NCBI GenBank assembly: GCA_009692395.1
Contig: SHZG01000029.1
Span: 1 to 15,087 of the forward strand
Source: Methylococcales bacterium
GTDB lineage: Bacteria; Pseudomonadota; Gammaproteobacteria; Methylococcales; Methylomonadaceae
Direction: 5' to 3'
Length of the DNA: 15,087 nt
Shown here in pieces: positions 1 to 8,305 of the stretch (its first letter is position 1; every line of letters begins with the position of its first letter). Made by a program: the position numbers and the translations under genes. The notes beneath the pieces were generated by a model, which searched no databases, had not been told where the DNA came from, and worked only from the letters and a program-made list of their open reading frames with translations.

Positions 1-298
1 CTTTAATATTACCTGCTTCTACACAGATGATTGGGGTGCTTATCAGCGTCACCTTGAGGCTGATAAGCATGAGATTGGTAAGCGCAATACGCAGAAAATA
101 GAACGTAAAAACCTGAACTTGCGGACATGGATCAAACGACTCAATCGCAAGACCATTTGCTTCTCAAAACTAGAGTTGATACACGACACCGTCATCGGTT
201 TGCTTCTCAACAAGGTCGAATTCGGGCGCGATATTTATTCATAATTACAGATTTAACCCACTATCCTAAATTTATTATGACGGTTAGGTTAACGCACC
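1..298 (+). mobile_element. IS1-family insertion sequence, right end
   Basis: The transposase tail is followed by about 54 noncoding bases, after which the rluB stop codon appears at 314-316. IS1 elements usually end in ACC, and the stretch 271-298 (ending GGTTAACGCACC) is the likely right inverted repeat, placing the boundary at about 298. The left end and any target duplication are outside the window, so the exact boundary is inferred. Confidence 0.6.
2..244 (+). CDS. IS1-family transposase, C-terminal part (InsB-like)
   Basis: This is the last 80 residues of an IS1-family transposase; the 5' part lies outside the window. The read-through frame starts at base 2 and ends in TAA at 242-244. 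It shows the IS1 hallmarks near its start, TDDWGAY (compare TDGWPLY of E. coli InsB), then KRNTQKIERKNLNLR, which carries the catalytic Glu of the DDE triad (compare KRYTQRIERHNLNLR), and finally the FSK-x-ELHD-xVIG-like tail. No frameshift or internal stop is visible in this part, so the copy may be intact, but only its 3' end can be judged. It lies just downstream of the 3' end of rluB, on the opposite strand. Family assignment is from remembered InsB sequence; confident for the family, not for a named element. Confidence 0.9.
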   Translation, partial: FNITCFYTDDWGAYQRHLEADKHEIGKRNTQKIERKNLNLRTWIKRLNRKTICFSKLELIHDTVIGLLLNKVEFGRDIYS

Positions 299-313
299 TA
301 GAGCGGTTGCTTT

Positions 314-1240
314 CTACCGTCTACGCCCTTGCTGACCTTTAGACTCTGGTTTAGTTTTAACAGCAACGTGTTTTTCTTTTGCTAGACCTGCGTATTCAAA
401 GAGCAAGTCCAATTCTTTGTCGGTAAGCTCATAAAAACGGCTGGTTCTTAAGCCTTCGGGCAGCACGATTGGCCCGTAACGCACGCGAATTAAACGGCTG
501 ACGGTGAGTAGGGTTTGTGATTCCCATAAACGTCTGACGAGGCGGTTACGTCCTTCGCTAACGATGACGTTGTACCATTTATTTGCACCTTCGCCACCTG
601 CAAAATGAATTTCATCAAATTTGGCCATGCCATCTTCCAGTGCTACGCCTGTTTTTAGTTTTTCCAGCGTGGCATCGGGGACATTACCCAAAATACGCAC
701 CGCGTATTCACGCTCAACTTCGGTGGACGGGTGCATTAAGCGGTTCGCTAATTCGCCGTTGTTGGTGACTAATAATAAACCTGAGGTATTAATGTCTAAA
801 CGACCGACGGCAATCCAACGGGCAGTTTCCAATTGGGGTAAGTTTTTAAAAATTACAGGGCGATTTTCGGGGTCATTACGCGTAACCACTTCGCCTGTGG
901 CTTTGTGATACAGCAACACACGGGTAGGTTGTTCAGAAAATTTTTCCCAATGCACAACGCGATCGTTAATTTGTAGATAATCGCCGATAGCTAACTTTAC
1001 GCCTTGGGTGACAGTCGCGCCGTTGACTTTAATACGTCCTTCAGTAATCCAACGTTCAATTTCGCGGCGTGAGGCAATACCACCACGCGCTAGCACTTTT
1101 TGAATGCGTTCGCCTGAGCTTATTTTGGGTTGCTCGACAATCTTTGCGACTGGTTTTTCTGTGACAGTGGGTGCGGGTTTGTTGAGTTTTGGATTTTTAG
1201 ATTCTACTTTTTGCTTACGCTGTTGTTTGGGGGTTTTCAC
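314..1240 (-). CDS. rluB: 23S rRNA pseudouridine synthase RluB
   Basis: RluB converts a uridine in the peptidyl-transferase region of 23S rRNA (U2605 in E. coli) to pseudouridine, in the cytoplasm during 50S assembly. The 308-residue product has a Lys/Pro-rich N-terminal extension (about 1-40), an S4 RNA-binding domain (about 43-100, QKVLARGGIASRREIERWI) and a RsuA/RluB catalytic domain. The signature GRLDINTSGLLL contains the catalytic Asp149, followed by GELANRLMHPS-x-EVEREYAV and EGRNRLVRRLWE. The start is GTG, with an AGG a few bases upstream. The C-terminal tail is basic. It is the last gene of the scpA-scpB operon and overlaps scpB by 26 nt, implying translational coupling. The 3' end lies about 15 bases from an IS1 element, and I see no classic terminator between them. 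The RluB rather than RsuA/RluE/RluF assignment rests on the close match to the E. coli RluB core and on the operon. Confidence 0.95.
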   Translation of the reverse strand: MKTPKQQRKQKVESKNPKLNKPAPTVTEKPVAKIVEQPKISSGERIQKVLARGGIASRREIERWITEGRIKVNGATVTQGVKLAIGDYLQINDRVVHWEKFSEQPTRVLLYHKATGEVVTRNDPENRPVIFKNLPQLETARWIAVGRLDINTSGLLLVTNNGELANRLMHPSTEVEREYAVRILGNVPDATLEKLKTGVALEDGMAKFDEIHFAGGEGANKWYNVIVSEGRNRLVRRLWESQTLLTVSRLIRVRYGPIVLPEGLRTSRFYELTDKELDLLFEYAGLAKEKHVAVKTKPESKGQQGRRR

Positions 1241-1796
1241 GGTTTACCTGTGTTGTTGGGTTATCAATGTTCGACTCATTCAGCGCGTGGATGGCTGCTA
1301 AAGTCGGGAGTTCGGATAGGGTGCTTAGATTAAAATAATCTAAAAATTCTTTACTGGTGCCATATAAACTGGGGCGGCCGGGAACGGGTTTTTGTCCGAT
1401 GACTTTAATCCATTCGCGTTCCAATAAAGTTTGGATAATGTTGGAACTGACGCTCACGCCGCGTATATCTTCAATATCACCACGCGTGACGGGTTGTCGA
1501 TAAGCAATAATGGAGAGGGTTTCCATCAAAGCGCGGGAATATTTGGGTGGCTTTTCTTCAAATAACCGCGCGACCCAGTGGGATAATTCGGCTTTGACTT
1601 GAAAACGATAGCCGCTTGCCACGCGTTTTAATTCAATGGGGCGCGGTTGATAATCGTCGGTAATGGCTACAATTACCGCCTCTATATCAGCGAGTTCTGG
1701 CTGTTCGAGTTCAGGAAAAACCTGTTGAATTTGTTTGCATGTCATCGGACGATGGGCAGCAAATAAAATAGCTTCTACGATGTGTTTTATATCCAT
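1215..1796 (-). CDS. scpB: Segregation and condensation protein B (ScpB)
   Basis: ScpB is the dimeric winged-helix subunit that binds the kleisin ScpA in the SMC-ScpAB condensin complex, which compacts and segregates the chromosome. The 193-residue product has the usual length. It opens with the family start DIKHIVEAILFAAHRPMT and has tandem winged-helix domains. The second includes SRALMETLSIIAYRQPVTRGDIEDIRGV and the closing EFLDYFNLSTLSELP, all typical of ScpB. The ATG lies two bases after the scpA stop with no good Shine-Dalgarno, so it probably depends on coupling to scpA. The 3' end overlaps rluB by 26 nt. Confidence 0.95.
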   Translation of the reverse strand: MDIKHIVEAILFAAHRPMTCKQIQQVFPELEQPELADIEAVIVAITDDYQPRPIELKRVASGYRFQVKAELSHWVARLFEEKPPKYSRALMETLSIIAYRQPVTRGDIEDIRGVSVSSNIIQTLLEREWIKVIGQKPVPGRPSLYGTSKEFLDYFNLSTLSELPTLAAIHALNESNIDNPTTQVNRENPQTTA

Positions 1797-1798
1797 GA

Positions 1799-2584
1799 TT
1801 AAGCGGCTTTCACGCGCAATTCGCTGTAAGGTTCGGCTTGAGTGATTTCAATCAAACTTTCTTTGCCTAGTTCAAGAATTGCCAAAAAACTCACGACAAC
1901 CCCTGTACGCCCTTCTTGTTGGCTAAAAAGAGCTGAAAAAATACAGCTATCGACGTTTTTCAAGTGATCTAAAATAAATGTCATGCGTTCACGAACCGAT
2001 AGCGGCTCTTTAGTTATTTGATGGTGACTGTGTTGATCTACGCGAGTTAGCACGGCTTTAAATGCCAATAATAAATCGTGTAGCGGCAATTCAGGCAAAG
2101 GTTGTGTCACGCTTAACGCCGACACATCAACCAGCGTGCTGAATAATTCGCGCTCCATACGCGGCAACTCATTGATGTGTTCAGCGGCGTTTTTAATGAT
2201 TTCATACTCTTGCAAACGGCGAATCAGGGTAGCGCGTGGGTCTTCATCCTCGATTTCAACGTCAGTTTGTCTGGGCAATAATAATCTGGATTTTATTTCT
2301 GCCAACAATGCCGCCATCAATAAATAATCGGCTGCCATATCTAAATTTAGAATGCCCATCAGTTGAATATAGGCAATATATTGTTGAGTAATTTGAGCAA
2401 TCGGAATATTAACAATATCCATATTTTGCCGTCTGATTAAATACAATAATAAATCTAACGGCCCTTCAAAGGTATCCAACAACACTTCCAGTGCATCAGG
2501 TGGAATATAGAGGTCTTCGGGTAGAGTATGAACCGACGTGCCATTAACGGTGGCTAGGGTAGGAAGGATGGTGACTGCGTCCAT
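1799..2584 (-). CDS. scpA: Segregation and condensation protein A (ScpA, kleisin)
   Basis: ScpA is the kleisin that bridges the SMC heads and recruits ScpB. The 261 residues include the diagnostic FEGPLDLLLYLIRRQNMDI (about 39-57), followed by IAQITQQYIAYI, an N-terminal helical domain that contacts the SMC neck. An acidic middle (VEIEDEDPRATL) leads to a C-terminal winged helix (LAILELGKESLIEITQ) that contacts SMC. The first 30 residues precede the conserved core, and the start could be a few codons later, but an ATG at this position fits the 12-nt gap after the upstream M50 protease gene. Part of the yciO-M50-scpA-scpB-rluB operon. Confidence 0.95.
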   Translation of the reverse strand: MDAVTILPTLATVNGTSVHTLPEDLYIPPDALEVLLDTFEGPLDLLLYLIRRQNMDIVNIPIAQITQQYIAYIQLMGILNLDMAADYLLMAALLAEIKSRLLLPRQTDVEIEDEDPRATLIRRLQEYEIIKNAAEHINELPRMERELFSTLVDVSALSVTQPLPELPLHDLLLAFKAVLTRVDQHSHHQITKEPLSVRERMTFILDHLKNVDSCIFSALFSQQEGRTGVVVSFLAILELGKESLIEITQAEPYSELRVKAA

Positions 2585-2596
2585 TATTGTTCGTGA

Positions 2597-3265
2597 TTAT
2601 CCTGCGCTTAAACCAGCAATAGAAAAAAACAGTTGCTGAGCAATGAACATTGGATACGCCAAAATTGTACCTAACACCTTAGTCGATAACAAAAGGATGA
2701 GGATGATAAAGCCAAACCGTTCCAATTTATTGTATTGCCATGCCCAATAATTAGGTAATAATCCGCTCAAAATACGACTGCCATCTAACGGTGGAATGGG
2801 TAATAAATTAACGAGTGCTAATACTAAGTTAATGGAAATCCCTGCAATACCTGTGTAAATCAGCGGTTCAGAAATTTGTGTCGCACTTAAACCGATAGTG
2901 ACACCCACACGCGCCACCAATGCCCACGCAATCGCCATCAACACATTAGACACAGGCCCTGCTAAAGCGACAATTGCCATATCGGCGCGGGGATTTTTAA
3001 AGTTGCGTGCGTCAACTGGCACAGGCTTTGCCCAACCAAAAATAAAACCCGTGCCTGTGATTAACAATAGGCCCGGAATAATAATTGTCCCGACTAAATC
3101 GACGTGTTTAATCGGATTAAGTGTTAATCGACCCTGACTATCGGCGGTATTATCACCGTATTTTTTTGCTACCCAGCCGTGTGCAACTTCATGCACGGTA
3201 ATAGCAAACACCACGGGCAATATCCAGACGATAATGCGTTGTAATAGGCTTAATTCATTCATCAT
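2597..3265 (-). CDS. Site-2 protease (M50) family membrane metalloprotease
   Basis: An integral membrane zinc metalloprotease of the compact S2P/YwhC-like group that lacks a PDZ domain. The zinc motif HEVAH is at residues 25-29 in the first transmembrane helix. A second helix carries AGPVSN (102-107), and PIPPLDGSR (156-164) supplies the third zinc ligand, Asp161. Hydrophobic helices fall at about 8-24, 56-78, 95-125, 134-156 and 183-210. At 222 residues it has the normal length for this group. The substrate is unknown; RseP-type proteases cleave anti-sigma factors, but this short class has no known target. ATG start with a second adjacent ATG. It sits between yciO and scpA, a common gammaproteobacterial arrangement, with gaps of 20 and 12 nt. 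Confidence 0.92.
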   Translation of the reverse strand: MMNELSLLQRIIVWILPVVFAITVHEVAHGWVAKKYGDNTADSQGRLTLNPIKHVDLVGTIIIPGLLLITGTGFIFGWAKPVPVDARNFKNPRADMAIVALAGPVSNVLMAIAWALVARVGVTIGLSATQISEPLIYTGIAGISINLVLALVNLLPIPPLDGSRILSGLLPNYWAWQYNKLERFGFIILILLLSTKVLGTILAYPMFIAQQLFFSIAGLSAG

Positions 3266-3285
3266 AATGCAGTGTCCTAATTGTA

Positions 3286-3906
3286 TTAATCCAACATCGG
3301 CGCAATGCCTTTGCCTTGTCTGATAATCTCTGTGCCGTTACTGGTAAATTCAATAATCGTCGTTGGCTCAAACTCAATAATGCCTGCATCAATGATTAAA
3401 TCTAGCTCGTGTTCCAGCTTATCTCGAATGTCGAAAGGATCAGTCATTGCTTCGGTTTCATTCGGTAACATGAGCGTCGAACTAAATAACGCTTCACCAA
3501 ATTCTTGCAATAACAACAGAGTAACAGGATGGTTAGGGATACGAATACCGATGGTTTTTTTCTTCGGATGTTGCAAGCTACGCGGCACTTCACGAGTCGC
3601 ATCCAAAATAAAGGTAAACGAGCCGGGGGTTAAGGTTTTAATCAACCGATAAGCATCGTTACCGATTTTAGTAAAGGTGGCGACTTGCGATAAGTCTTTG
3701 CACACCAGCGTAAAGTTATGCTTATCGTCTAACCGTCTTATGCGCCGTATTTTATCCATTGCTTGTTTATCGCCGACCTGACACGCCAACGCGTAAGATG
3801 AATCGGTCGGATAGGCAATCACGCCCCCTTGACGTAAAATTTCTACGGCACGATGAATTAATCGCAGTTGTGGGGTTTTGGGATGAACTTCAAAAAACTG
3901 TGCCAT
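3286..3906 (-). CDS. yciO: YciO, Sua5/YciO/YrdC family protein
   Basis: A YrdC-fold protein of the YciO branch. Sua5/TsaC relatives make threonylcarbamoyl-AMP for the t6A37 modification of tRNA; YciO itself is a paralogue whose physiological role is less settled. The 206 residues match E. coli YciO in length and along their whole extent: QFFEVHP start, GGVIAYPTDSSYALAC (nucleotide pocket, about 27-42), KHNFTLVCKDLS (62-73), TPGSFTFIL, KTIGIRIPNHP, STLMLPNE and the end RQGKGIAPMLD. It is the first gene of the minus-strand operon. The 122-bp gap to the divergent gene at 4029 presumably holds its promoter. No strong Shine-Dalgarno precedes the ATG. Confidence 0.92.
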   Translation of the reverse strand: MAQFFEVHPKTPQLRLIHRAVEILRQGGVIAYPTDSSYALACQVGDKQAMDKIRRIRRLDDKHNFTLVCKDLSQVATFTKIGNDAYRLIKTLTPGSFTFILDATREVPRSLQHPKKKTIGIRIPNHPVTLLLLQEFGEALFSSTLMLPNETEAMTDPFDIRDKLEHELDLIIDAGIIEFEPTTIIEFTSNGTEIIRQGKGIAPMLD

Positions 3907-4028
3907 TGCTTATACAGGGGGGTAGATGAACATCGGGCAATTATACCGTACATCCACTTAAGCGGCTTGTTTTGCCAAAAACTTGGGTACAATAAGCACT
4001 TAAACCATTCAAAAACATCATCTGTTCA

Positions 4029-4553
4029 ATGATTATTCGCCTTGCCCTGTTACTGATTGCTAGTGCATTTATTTTGATGGCATCTGCTGATTTATTGACA
4101 GAATTAACCCTGCCAATCCTGCCTGACTTTATCACCCAATTAGGCTTGGGCTTATTGTTGAGCGCGTTTGCGTTATTATTAATAACGGGTTTGTTGTTGA
4201 TGGGTAAACAAATTTTTCAAGCAGTCGGCACTTACTTTTCAGCCACACAACGCGGACAGCGACAGGTATTATTTATTCAAAATAAACAAACCGAGCTGAA
4301 ACAGCTCTTTAATCATCGGGCGGTGTATATTAATTATGTCCACGAACTAAAAAAACAACAACTACTGCGCCGCAATAATTGCCAACACTTGGCTACGTTA
4401 TTTAAAGCCATCAATCAAGATTTACAAGCCCTTAAAAACACCTTGCCCAAAACAACACTCAAGCAATTACAACAAGAAAACCGCCGTTCTTACCATCAAC
4501 AAGATAGCGCGGCGTTAGTGCAACTACAGCAAAAAATCCGTCATGACTATTAA
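4029..4553 (+). CDS. Unknown two-TM membrane protein with coiled-coil tail
   Basis: I do not recognise this 174-residue protein. Two hydrophobic helices are clear, at about residues 2-20 (IIRLALLLIASAFILMAS) and 36-59, each long enough to cross the membrane. The remaining 110 residues are hydrophilic, rich in Gln, Lys, Asn and Leu, with heptad-like spacing suggesting a cytoplasmic helical or coiled-coil tail. The first helix could be read as a signal peptide, but the following Asp/Leu-rich turn and the second helix fit a hairpin anchor better. No Shine-Dalgarno is evident before the ATG. The gene overlaps the next one by 11 nt, so the two are probably co-translated and may act together. Confidence 0.7.
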   Translation: MIIRLALLLIASAFILMASADLLTELTLPILPDFITQLGLGLLLSAFALLLITGLLLMGKQIFQAVGTYFSATQRGQRQVLFIQNKQTELKQLFNHRAVYINYVHELKKQQLLRRNNCQHLATLFKAINQDLQALKNTLPKTTLKQLQQENRRSYHQQDSAALVQLQQKIRHDY

Positions 4554-5073
4554 ACAATGGGTGCTTAACGCAGTTAATCTGCTACACAGCATTACAGATG
4601 AAAAACTGCATTGGCAAACCCATAACCAAGCGCGACAATTGCAACTCAAACACGCGCGAATTTTGGCAGAAAACCAATTAACGGCAGAATTAAAAAATAA
4701 AAGCGTACAACTGGAACACGATATTAGTCTGTTACAAACGCAAAATGCCACTGAACTTGCTATGCTGAAAATTAAATGCAAACAAGACATCAAAGACTAT
4801 CAGCAATACCTTGTTGCCTTGGATAAACTGAAAGACTCGATAAAAAATAGCTACCCACAACTACCCGAAGCCGTCGCCTTCACTATTCATCACCACGCCA
4901 AACAGTTATTAAATCAGTTATGGGAAGCTGAAAATTTTGAAGATAAAATGCGCCAAGAAATGCAGCTTATTCAGTTTATGACCACTGTGCATGAAGATGC
5001 TAGTGCTTATTTGCAAGGCAAGACTCTGGGAAAATTACCTGAAAAAATTCTGAATTTAATTCAGCAACAATAG
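4543..5073 (+). CDS. Unknown soluble coiled-coil protein
   Basis: A 176-residue protein with no recognisable family. It has no signal peptide or membrane segment. It is highly helical and charged, with a long Gln/Lys/Glu/Leu-rich stretch at about 25-85 (QLQLKHARILAENQLTAEL, then LEHDISLLQTQ) that looks like a coiled coil, and a second helical part at about 110-176. Its composition resembles the tail of the preceding membrane protein, with which it overlaps by 11 nt, so a membrane-attached helical complex is a reasonable guess. The start ATG lies inside the upstream gene without a good Shine-Dalgarno, consistent with coupling. It converges on the caspase-like gene, with a palindromic terminator candidate between them. 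Confidence 0.7.
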   Translation: MTIKQWVLNAVNLLHSITDEKLHWQTHNQARQLQLKHARILAENQLTAELKNKSVQLEHDISLLQTQNATELAMLKIKCKQDIKDYQQYLVALDKLKDSIKNSYPQLPEAVAFTIHHHAKQLLNQLWEAENFEDKMRQEMQLIQFMTTVHEDASAYLQGKTLGKLPEKILNLIQQQ

Positions 5074-5122
5074 GGTGGGATTGTATAAAGCCATAAGTAA
5101 GTGCGTATAAGTTTTCAGGAAT

Positions 5123-5155
5123 ATGACTGCCAGTCCTTCAAGGACTGGCAGTCAT
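5123..5155. terminator. Palindromic repeat copy A, probable bidirectional terminator
   Basis: A perfect inverted repeat: 14-bp arms (5123-5136 and 5142-5155, left arm ATGACTGCCAGTCC) around the loop TTCAA; the arms can extend inward to a one-base loop. It lies between two convergent genes, 49 nt after one stop codon and 30 nt from the other. T-runs after it are short on both strands, so Rho-independent termination is plausible but not textbook. It shares its core with the palindrome at 10883-10922. Confidence 0.75.
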
Positions 5156-5185
5156 TTATGACCTAAAGTTTTTCACCATTACTTA

Positions 5186-8100
5186 TCATTTAGGCTGTGC
5201 TGAAGTCGTGAGGTCAAAAAATTCAGATCCAGCAAAAAATCCGCTGACGTTTTGATCATGAGTAGGCGCAATTTTATGGGCTTCTTCGGGAACACGTTGA
5301 CGGGTATAGGCGAGTAATTCGGCAATATTGATGCGTTGATCACGGTTTCCGCCCAGCTCTTGATCTGCTTTACCGTTCAATCCATCCAATAACACAGCAG
5401 TGAAAACACCGTGACCATTGATACCATCCAGTGCCTCTTGTTCATTGCTAGTGCCTGCTAAGACAAATCGACCTGTGTTTTGCGCTAATGAGCCTGTCCA
5501 CGCACGTTCCTGTGAAGAATGCTGCATAACACTACCCAATACCGCGAAAGTTCCTGAGTTACAGGAATCTATTAACACGGCGACGCGTGATGTTGGTAAC
5601 GCGGACAATAAATCAGACAGCATTTTTTGTGTCAGAGAGGTCGCTTTTATTTGCGCTTTCATATCAGCACCACTTAATTTGGCATCGTAGGGTAGAAAAT
5701 AATACCGCCCATCAATAGCAATACCGTGACCTGCAAGAAATAACACCACTAAATCATTTGGCTTTGATTCTTTGGTGACTTGAATCAAGGTCTGCTTTAT
5801 TTTATTAAGACTCGCTTCTTCATTTAATAGTGCGATAGGTTTAACGATAGAGAATATATTTTTGGAATTATCCTGCATCATGGTAATGACACCTTTCGCA
5901 TCATTGACCGCATTTTCTAATTTTTGCAGTTTATCGGCTGCGGCGTATTGGTCGATACCAATGCTGACAATGTATAAAGTGGGTGCGTCGGGTGTGGTCG
6001 TGTTGTAGAAAATAGGCAGTCGTATTGCTTCGCCCGCATCGACCGTTTGAGCGGCATCGAATGCAGTCACAGTCACTAGATTATCACCTGGTTCTAACAA
6101 GACTTTTTCTTCTACAATAGACTCTGCCGCTCTGTTTTTGATGAGTTCACTGCTGTGTAAAGTGCGTGTATCAACAGTCGCTTTATTGCGACGTATAACC
6201 ACGTTACCAATACCACCGCCTGTATCTTTTAAAGCGAAGCGTAATGTGACTTCTGCCGAATCGACACTGCGCGTTTTTGGAATTTCATCAACAGAATTTA
6301 TATCAGTACATTGTTTAGCGACACACCAAGACACTAAGCGTACCGCAGGTGGATGATGTTTAGCGACCACCGTTTTCGCATCACTAGCATCAGCAACAGG
6401 TACGGGCGCATTTTCAAAAATAGCTTTGCCAATTAAATCAGGACGATAAAAGCGTTCGTGGATTTGCTCAGAGGATACGAATTTTGGGCTATCTTTTTTT
6501 CCTTGATTAATATGGTAGCCAATCATGCTCGCAGCACCGTCACTGTGGTCAAAATAACCTTCGGGTGTCCACGCAATCCAGCGTTCATCGGTATTGACCA
6601 ATAAGGCTAACAGCTCACGTCCATCGGTTGTGTCGTACCATCGCAGCGTGCCATCACCCAATGCCGCTAAGGCGAAGCGCCCATTTTTACTTAAGTTGAC
6701 TGCCCACGCGGAACTAGACACAGGAATATGCCAAATCAGTTTGCCTTTTTGCCAATATTGTAAGGAGAAATCAGCACCAATCACCGTGCTGTCAGTGTCG
6801 CTTAGACTAGCTACTGAGCGGCTTTGTTCATTTTTATCTAAGGCAATAGGCGTTGCGTTTAAAGCAGTGTGTGCCTCATTACGCCAATGGGTCAACGCAG
6901 TAGGAATGACAGGTTGGTGCATATCCGTACGCGGGGGAAAATCATGCACTAACGTTCTGTGAGTCAAATCGAACCGTAGTGGCATTCGCCCTTTTTGTTG
7001 CAAACCAAAATCAACCGTAGTGCCGTCTTCTGACACGGCAAATACACCTTCAAACGCATCTCTAAAATCAGCAATAGTGCGTTTACGCGTAGTGACTTCG
7101 CTCGTGTTTGGATCAAAAATACCAATAGCTGGCTCAGCAGTCACATAAGCCAATTTGCCATCGGGAAGTGGCGTTAAATCGGTGATAGTGTCTTGGGCTA
7201 ATAACTGTTCGCGGGTTTGTTGCGTGCTGGTGTTCCACACACGCAGATATTTTTCACCTTGTGCGTTGCCATAAGTCCCTGCGCCAAATACGGAATCGCC
7301 AATCCACGCGACCACGGATAAATTGCCGCGTTGACTGCTGTCACCTGTTAATTCGGAGACAGGTTTTAAATCAGCTAACGAAAAAATGGTAATTTTCGCT
7401 GCATCTAATGAACCCACGGCAATTTTGTCTTCTTGTGGAGACACTGCAAAACGCCAAGGTCGTTGTTGTTCTGGAAATCTAGAGCTGACTTGTGGATGAA
7501 AACCTGCATCATAAAGTTGTAGCGTACCATCCAGACAAGCAGTCACTAAACGCCCATCGCGTAAAAATTTAGCAGCCACTAGCATATCTTGGCAAACTGC
7601 ACCGTCCATTGCCATTGCTTTACCGTCAATGTCAATAACGCGTAGCCAACCTGAACCCGAACCAATGGCAAGATAACGGCCATCTTGGGAATAGGTTAAA
7701 ACGCGAATTGAACCTTGAATACCTGCGATACGCCCCGTCATTTTGCTAGTCGCTAAATCGAAACCGTATACTGATCCCGCGCTATCCCAGTCGATACCTG
7801 TTGAACCACCGACCACCGCGCTGTTTTTAGTGGGTGATGCCGCTACTGTGTACAGTGTACCTTCACTACGCGCACCAATGGGAACGCGTAATACTAGCGG
7901 CTCACCTGTGTTGGTAGTCGGCCATAAACGGGCAGTTTTATCATCGGAGGCAGTGAGTAAACGACCATCATGCGTTACTGAAACTTGATTAATAGCGGCA
8001 GTATGTAAGCCAGTTTCTGGTCTTGGAATCGGCGTTTTATCGGGTGCAGCGAGTGGTTTTTCGGCGTTATTAGTCGCCACATCACGCGCAATCACAACAG

Positions 8101-8305
8101 GAGTCGTTATGACGGATGCAACACCCTCTGCGGGTAATGGCGTTGTTACTTCGGTAGTATTAACTACTGCACCGAAATATTTTTGATAGAGTGGTAGCTC
8201 AGTCACCGTATTTAGATAACCTAAATAAAAAGCCAGCCCGCCCAACCCTGCCAGTCCAATAAAACTGGCAAGGAGATAAGCCCATAAGCGACGATTAGAG
8301 GCCAC
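5186..8305 (-). CDS. Membrane-anchored WD40 / Ig-like / caspase-fold protease
   Basis: A caspase-family (peptidase C14-like) protein of 1039 residues. The order is: short basic N-terminus and one hydrophobic helix (about 8-30), a linker rich in Thr/Pro/Ala (about 50-100), and WD40-type beta-propeller repeats (about 102-580, for example NQVSVTHDGRLLTASDDKTA). A conserved junction of this bacterial architecture follows (ERWIAWTPEGYFDHSDGAAS), then an Ig-like beta domain (about 650-770) and the C-terminal caspase domain (about 775-1030). The catalytic pair is visible: His860 in LFLAGHG and Cys915 in LIDSCNSG. The positive-inside rule puts the propeller and protease outside the inner membrane. 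The start is GTG inside the preceding gene (11-nt overlap), so it is coupled to the glycine-zipper lipoprotein. Basic P1 specificity is typical for metacaspase/orthocaspase relatives but is not proven here; the substrate is unknown. Confidence 0.93.
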   Translation of the reverse strand: MASNRRLWAYLLASFIGLAGLGGLAFYLGYLNTVTELPLYQKYFGAVVNTTEVTTPLPAEGVASVITTPVVIARDVATNNAEKPLAAPDKTPIPRPETGLHTAAINQVSVTHDGRLLTASDDKTARLWPTTNTGEPLVLRVPIGARSEGTLYTVAASPTKNSAVVGGSTGIDWDSAGSVYGFDLATSKMTGRIAGIQGSIRVLTYSQDGRYLAIGSGSGWLRVIDIDGKAMAMDGAVCQDMLVAAKFLRDGRLVTACLDGTLQLYDAGFHPQVSSRFPEQQRPWRFAVSPQEDKIAVGSLDAAKITIFSLADLKPVSELTGDSSQRGNLSVVAWIGDSVFGAGTYGNAQGEKYLRVWNTSTQQTREQLLAQDTITDLTPLPDGKLAYVTAEPAIGIFDPNTSEVTTRKRTIADFRDAFEGVFAVSEDGTTVDFGLQQKGRMPLRFDLTHRTLVHDFPPRTDMHQPVIPTALTHWRNEAHTALNATPIALDKNEQSRSVASLSDTDSTVIGADFSLQYWQKGKLIWHIPVSSSAWAVNLSKNGRFALAALGDGTLRWYDTTDGRELLALLVNTDERWIAWTPEGYFDHSDGAASMIGYHINQGKKDSPKFVSSEQIHERFYRPDLIGKAIFENAPVPVADASDAKTVVAKHHPPAVRLVSWCVAKQCTDINSVDEIPKTRSVDSAEVTLRFALKDTGGGIGNVVIRRNKATVDTRTLHSSELIKNRAAESIVEEKVLLEPGDNLVTVTAFDAAQTVDAGEAIRLPIFYNTTTPDAPTLYIVSIGIDQYAAADKLQKLENAVNDAKGVITMMQDNSKNIFSIVKPIALLNEEASLNKIKQTLIQVTKESKPNDLVVLFLAGHGIAIDGRYYFLPYDAKLSGADMKAQIKATSLTQKMLSDLLSALPTSRVAVLIDSCNSGTFAVLGSVMQHSSQERAWTGSLAQNTGRFVLAGTSNEQEALDGINGHGVFTAVLLDGLNGKADQELGGNRDQRINIAELLAYTRQRVPEEAHKIAPTHDQNVSGFFAGSEFFDLTTSAQPK

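Noticed and set aside
127..342. Open frame of 71 residues on the plus strand
   Set aside because: It overlaps the real IS1 transposase frame (2-244), the inferred IS end and the rluB 3' end, and has no recognisable motif.
3967..3993. Possible promoter TTGTTT / TACAAT before the gene at 4029
   Set aside because: The spacer is only 15 bases and the -35 box is weak; not strong enough to list.
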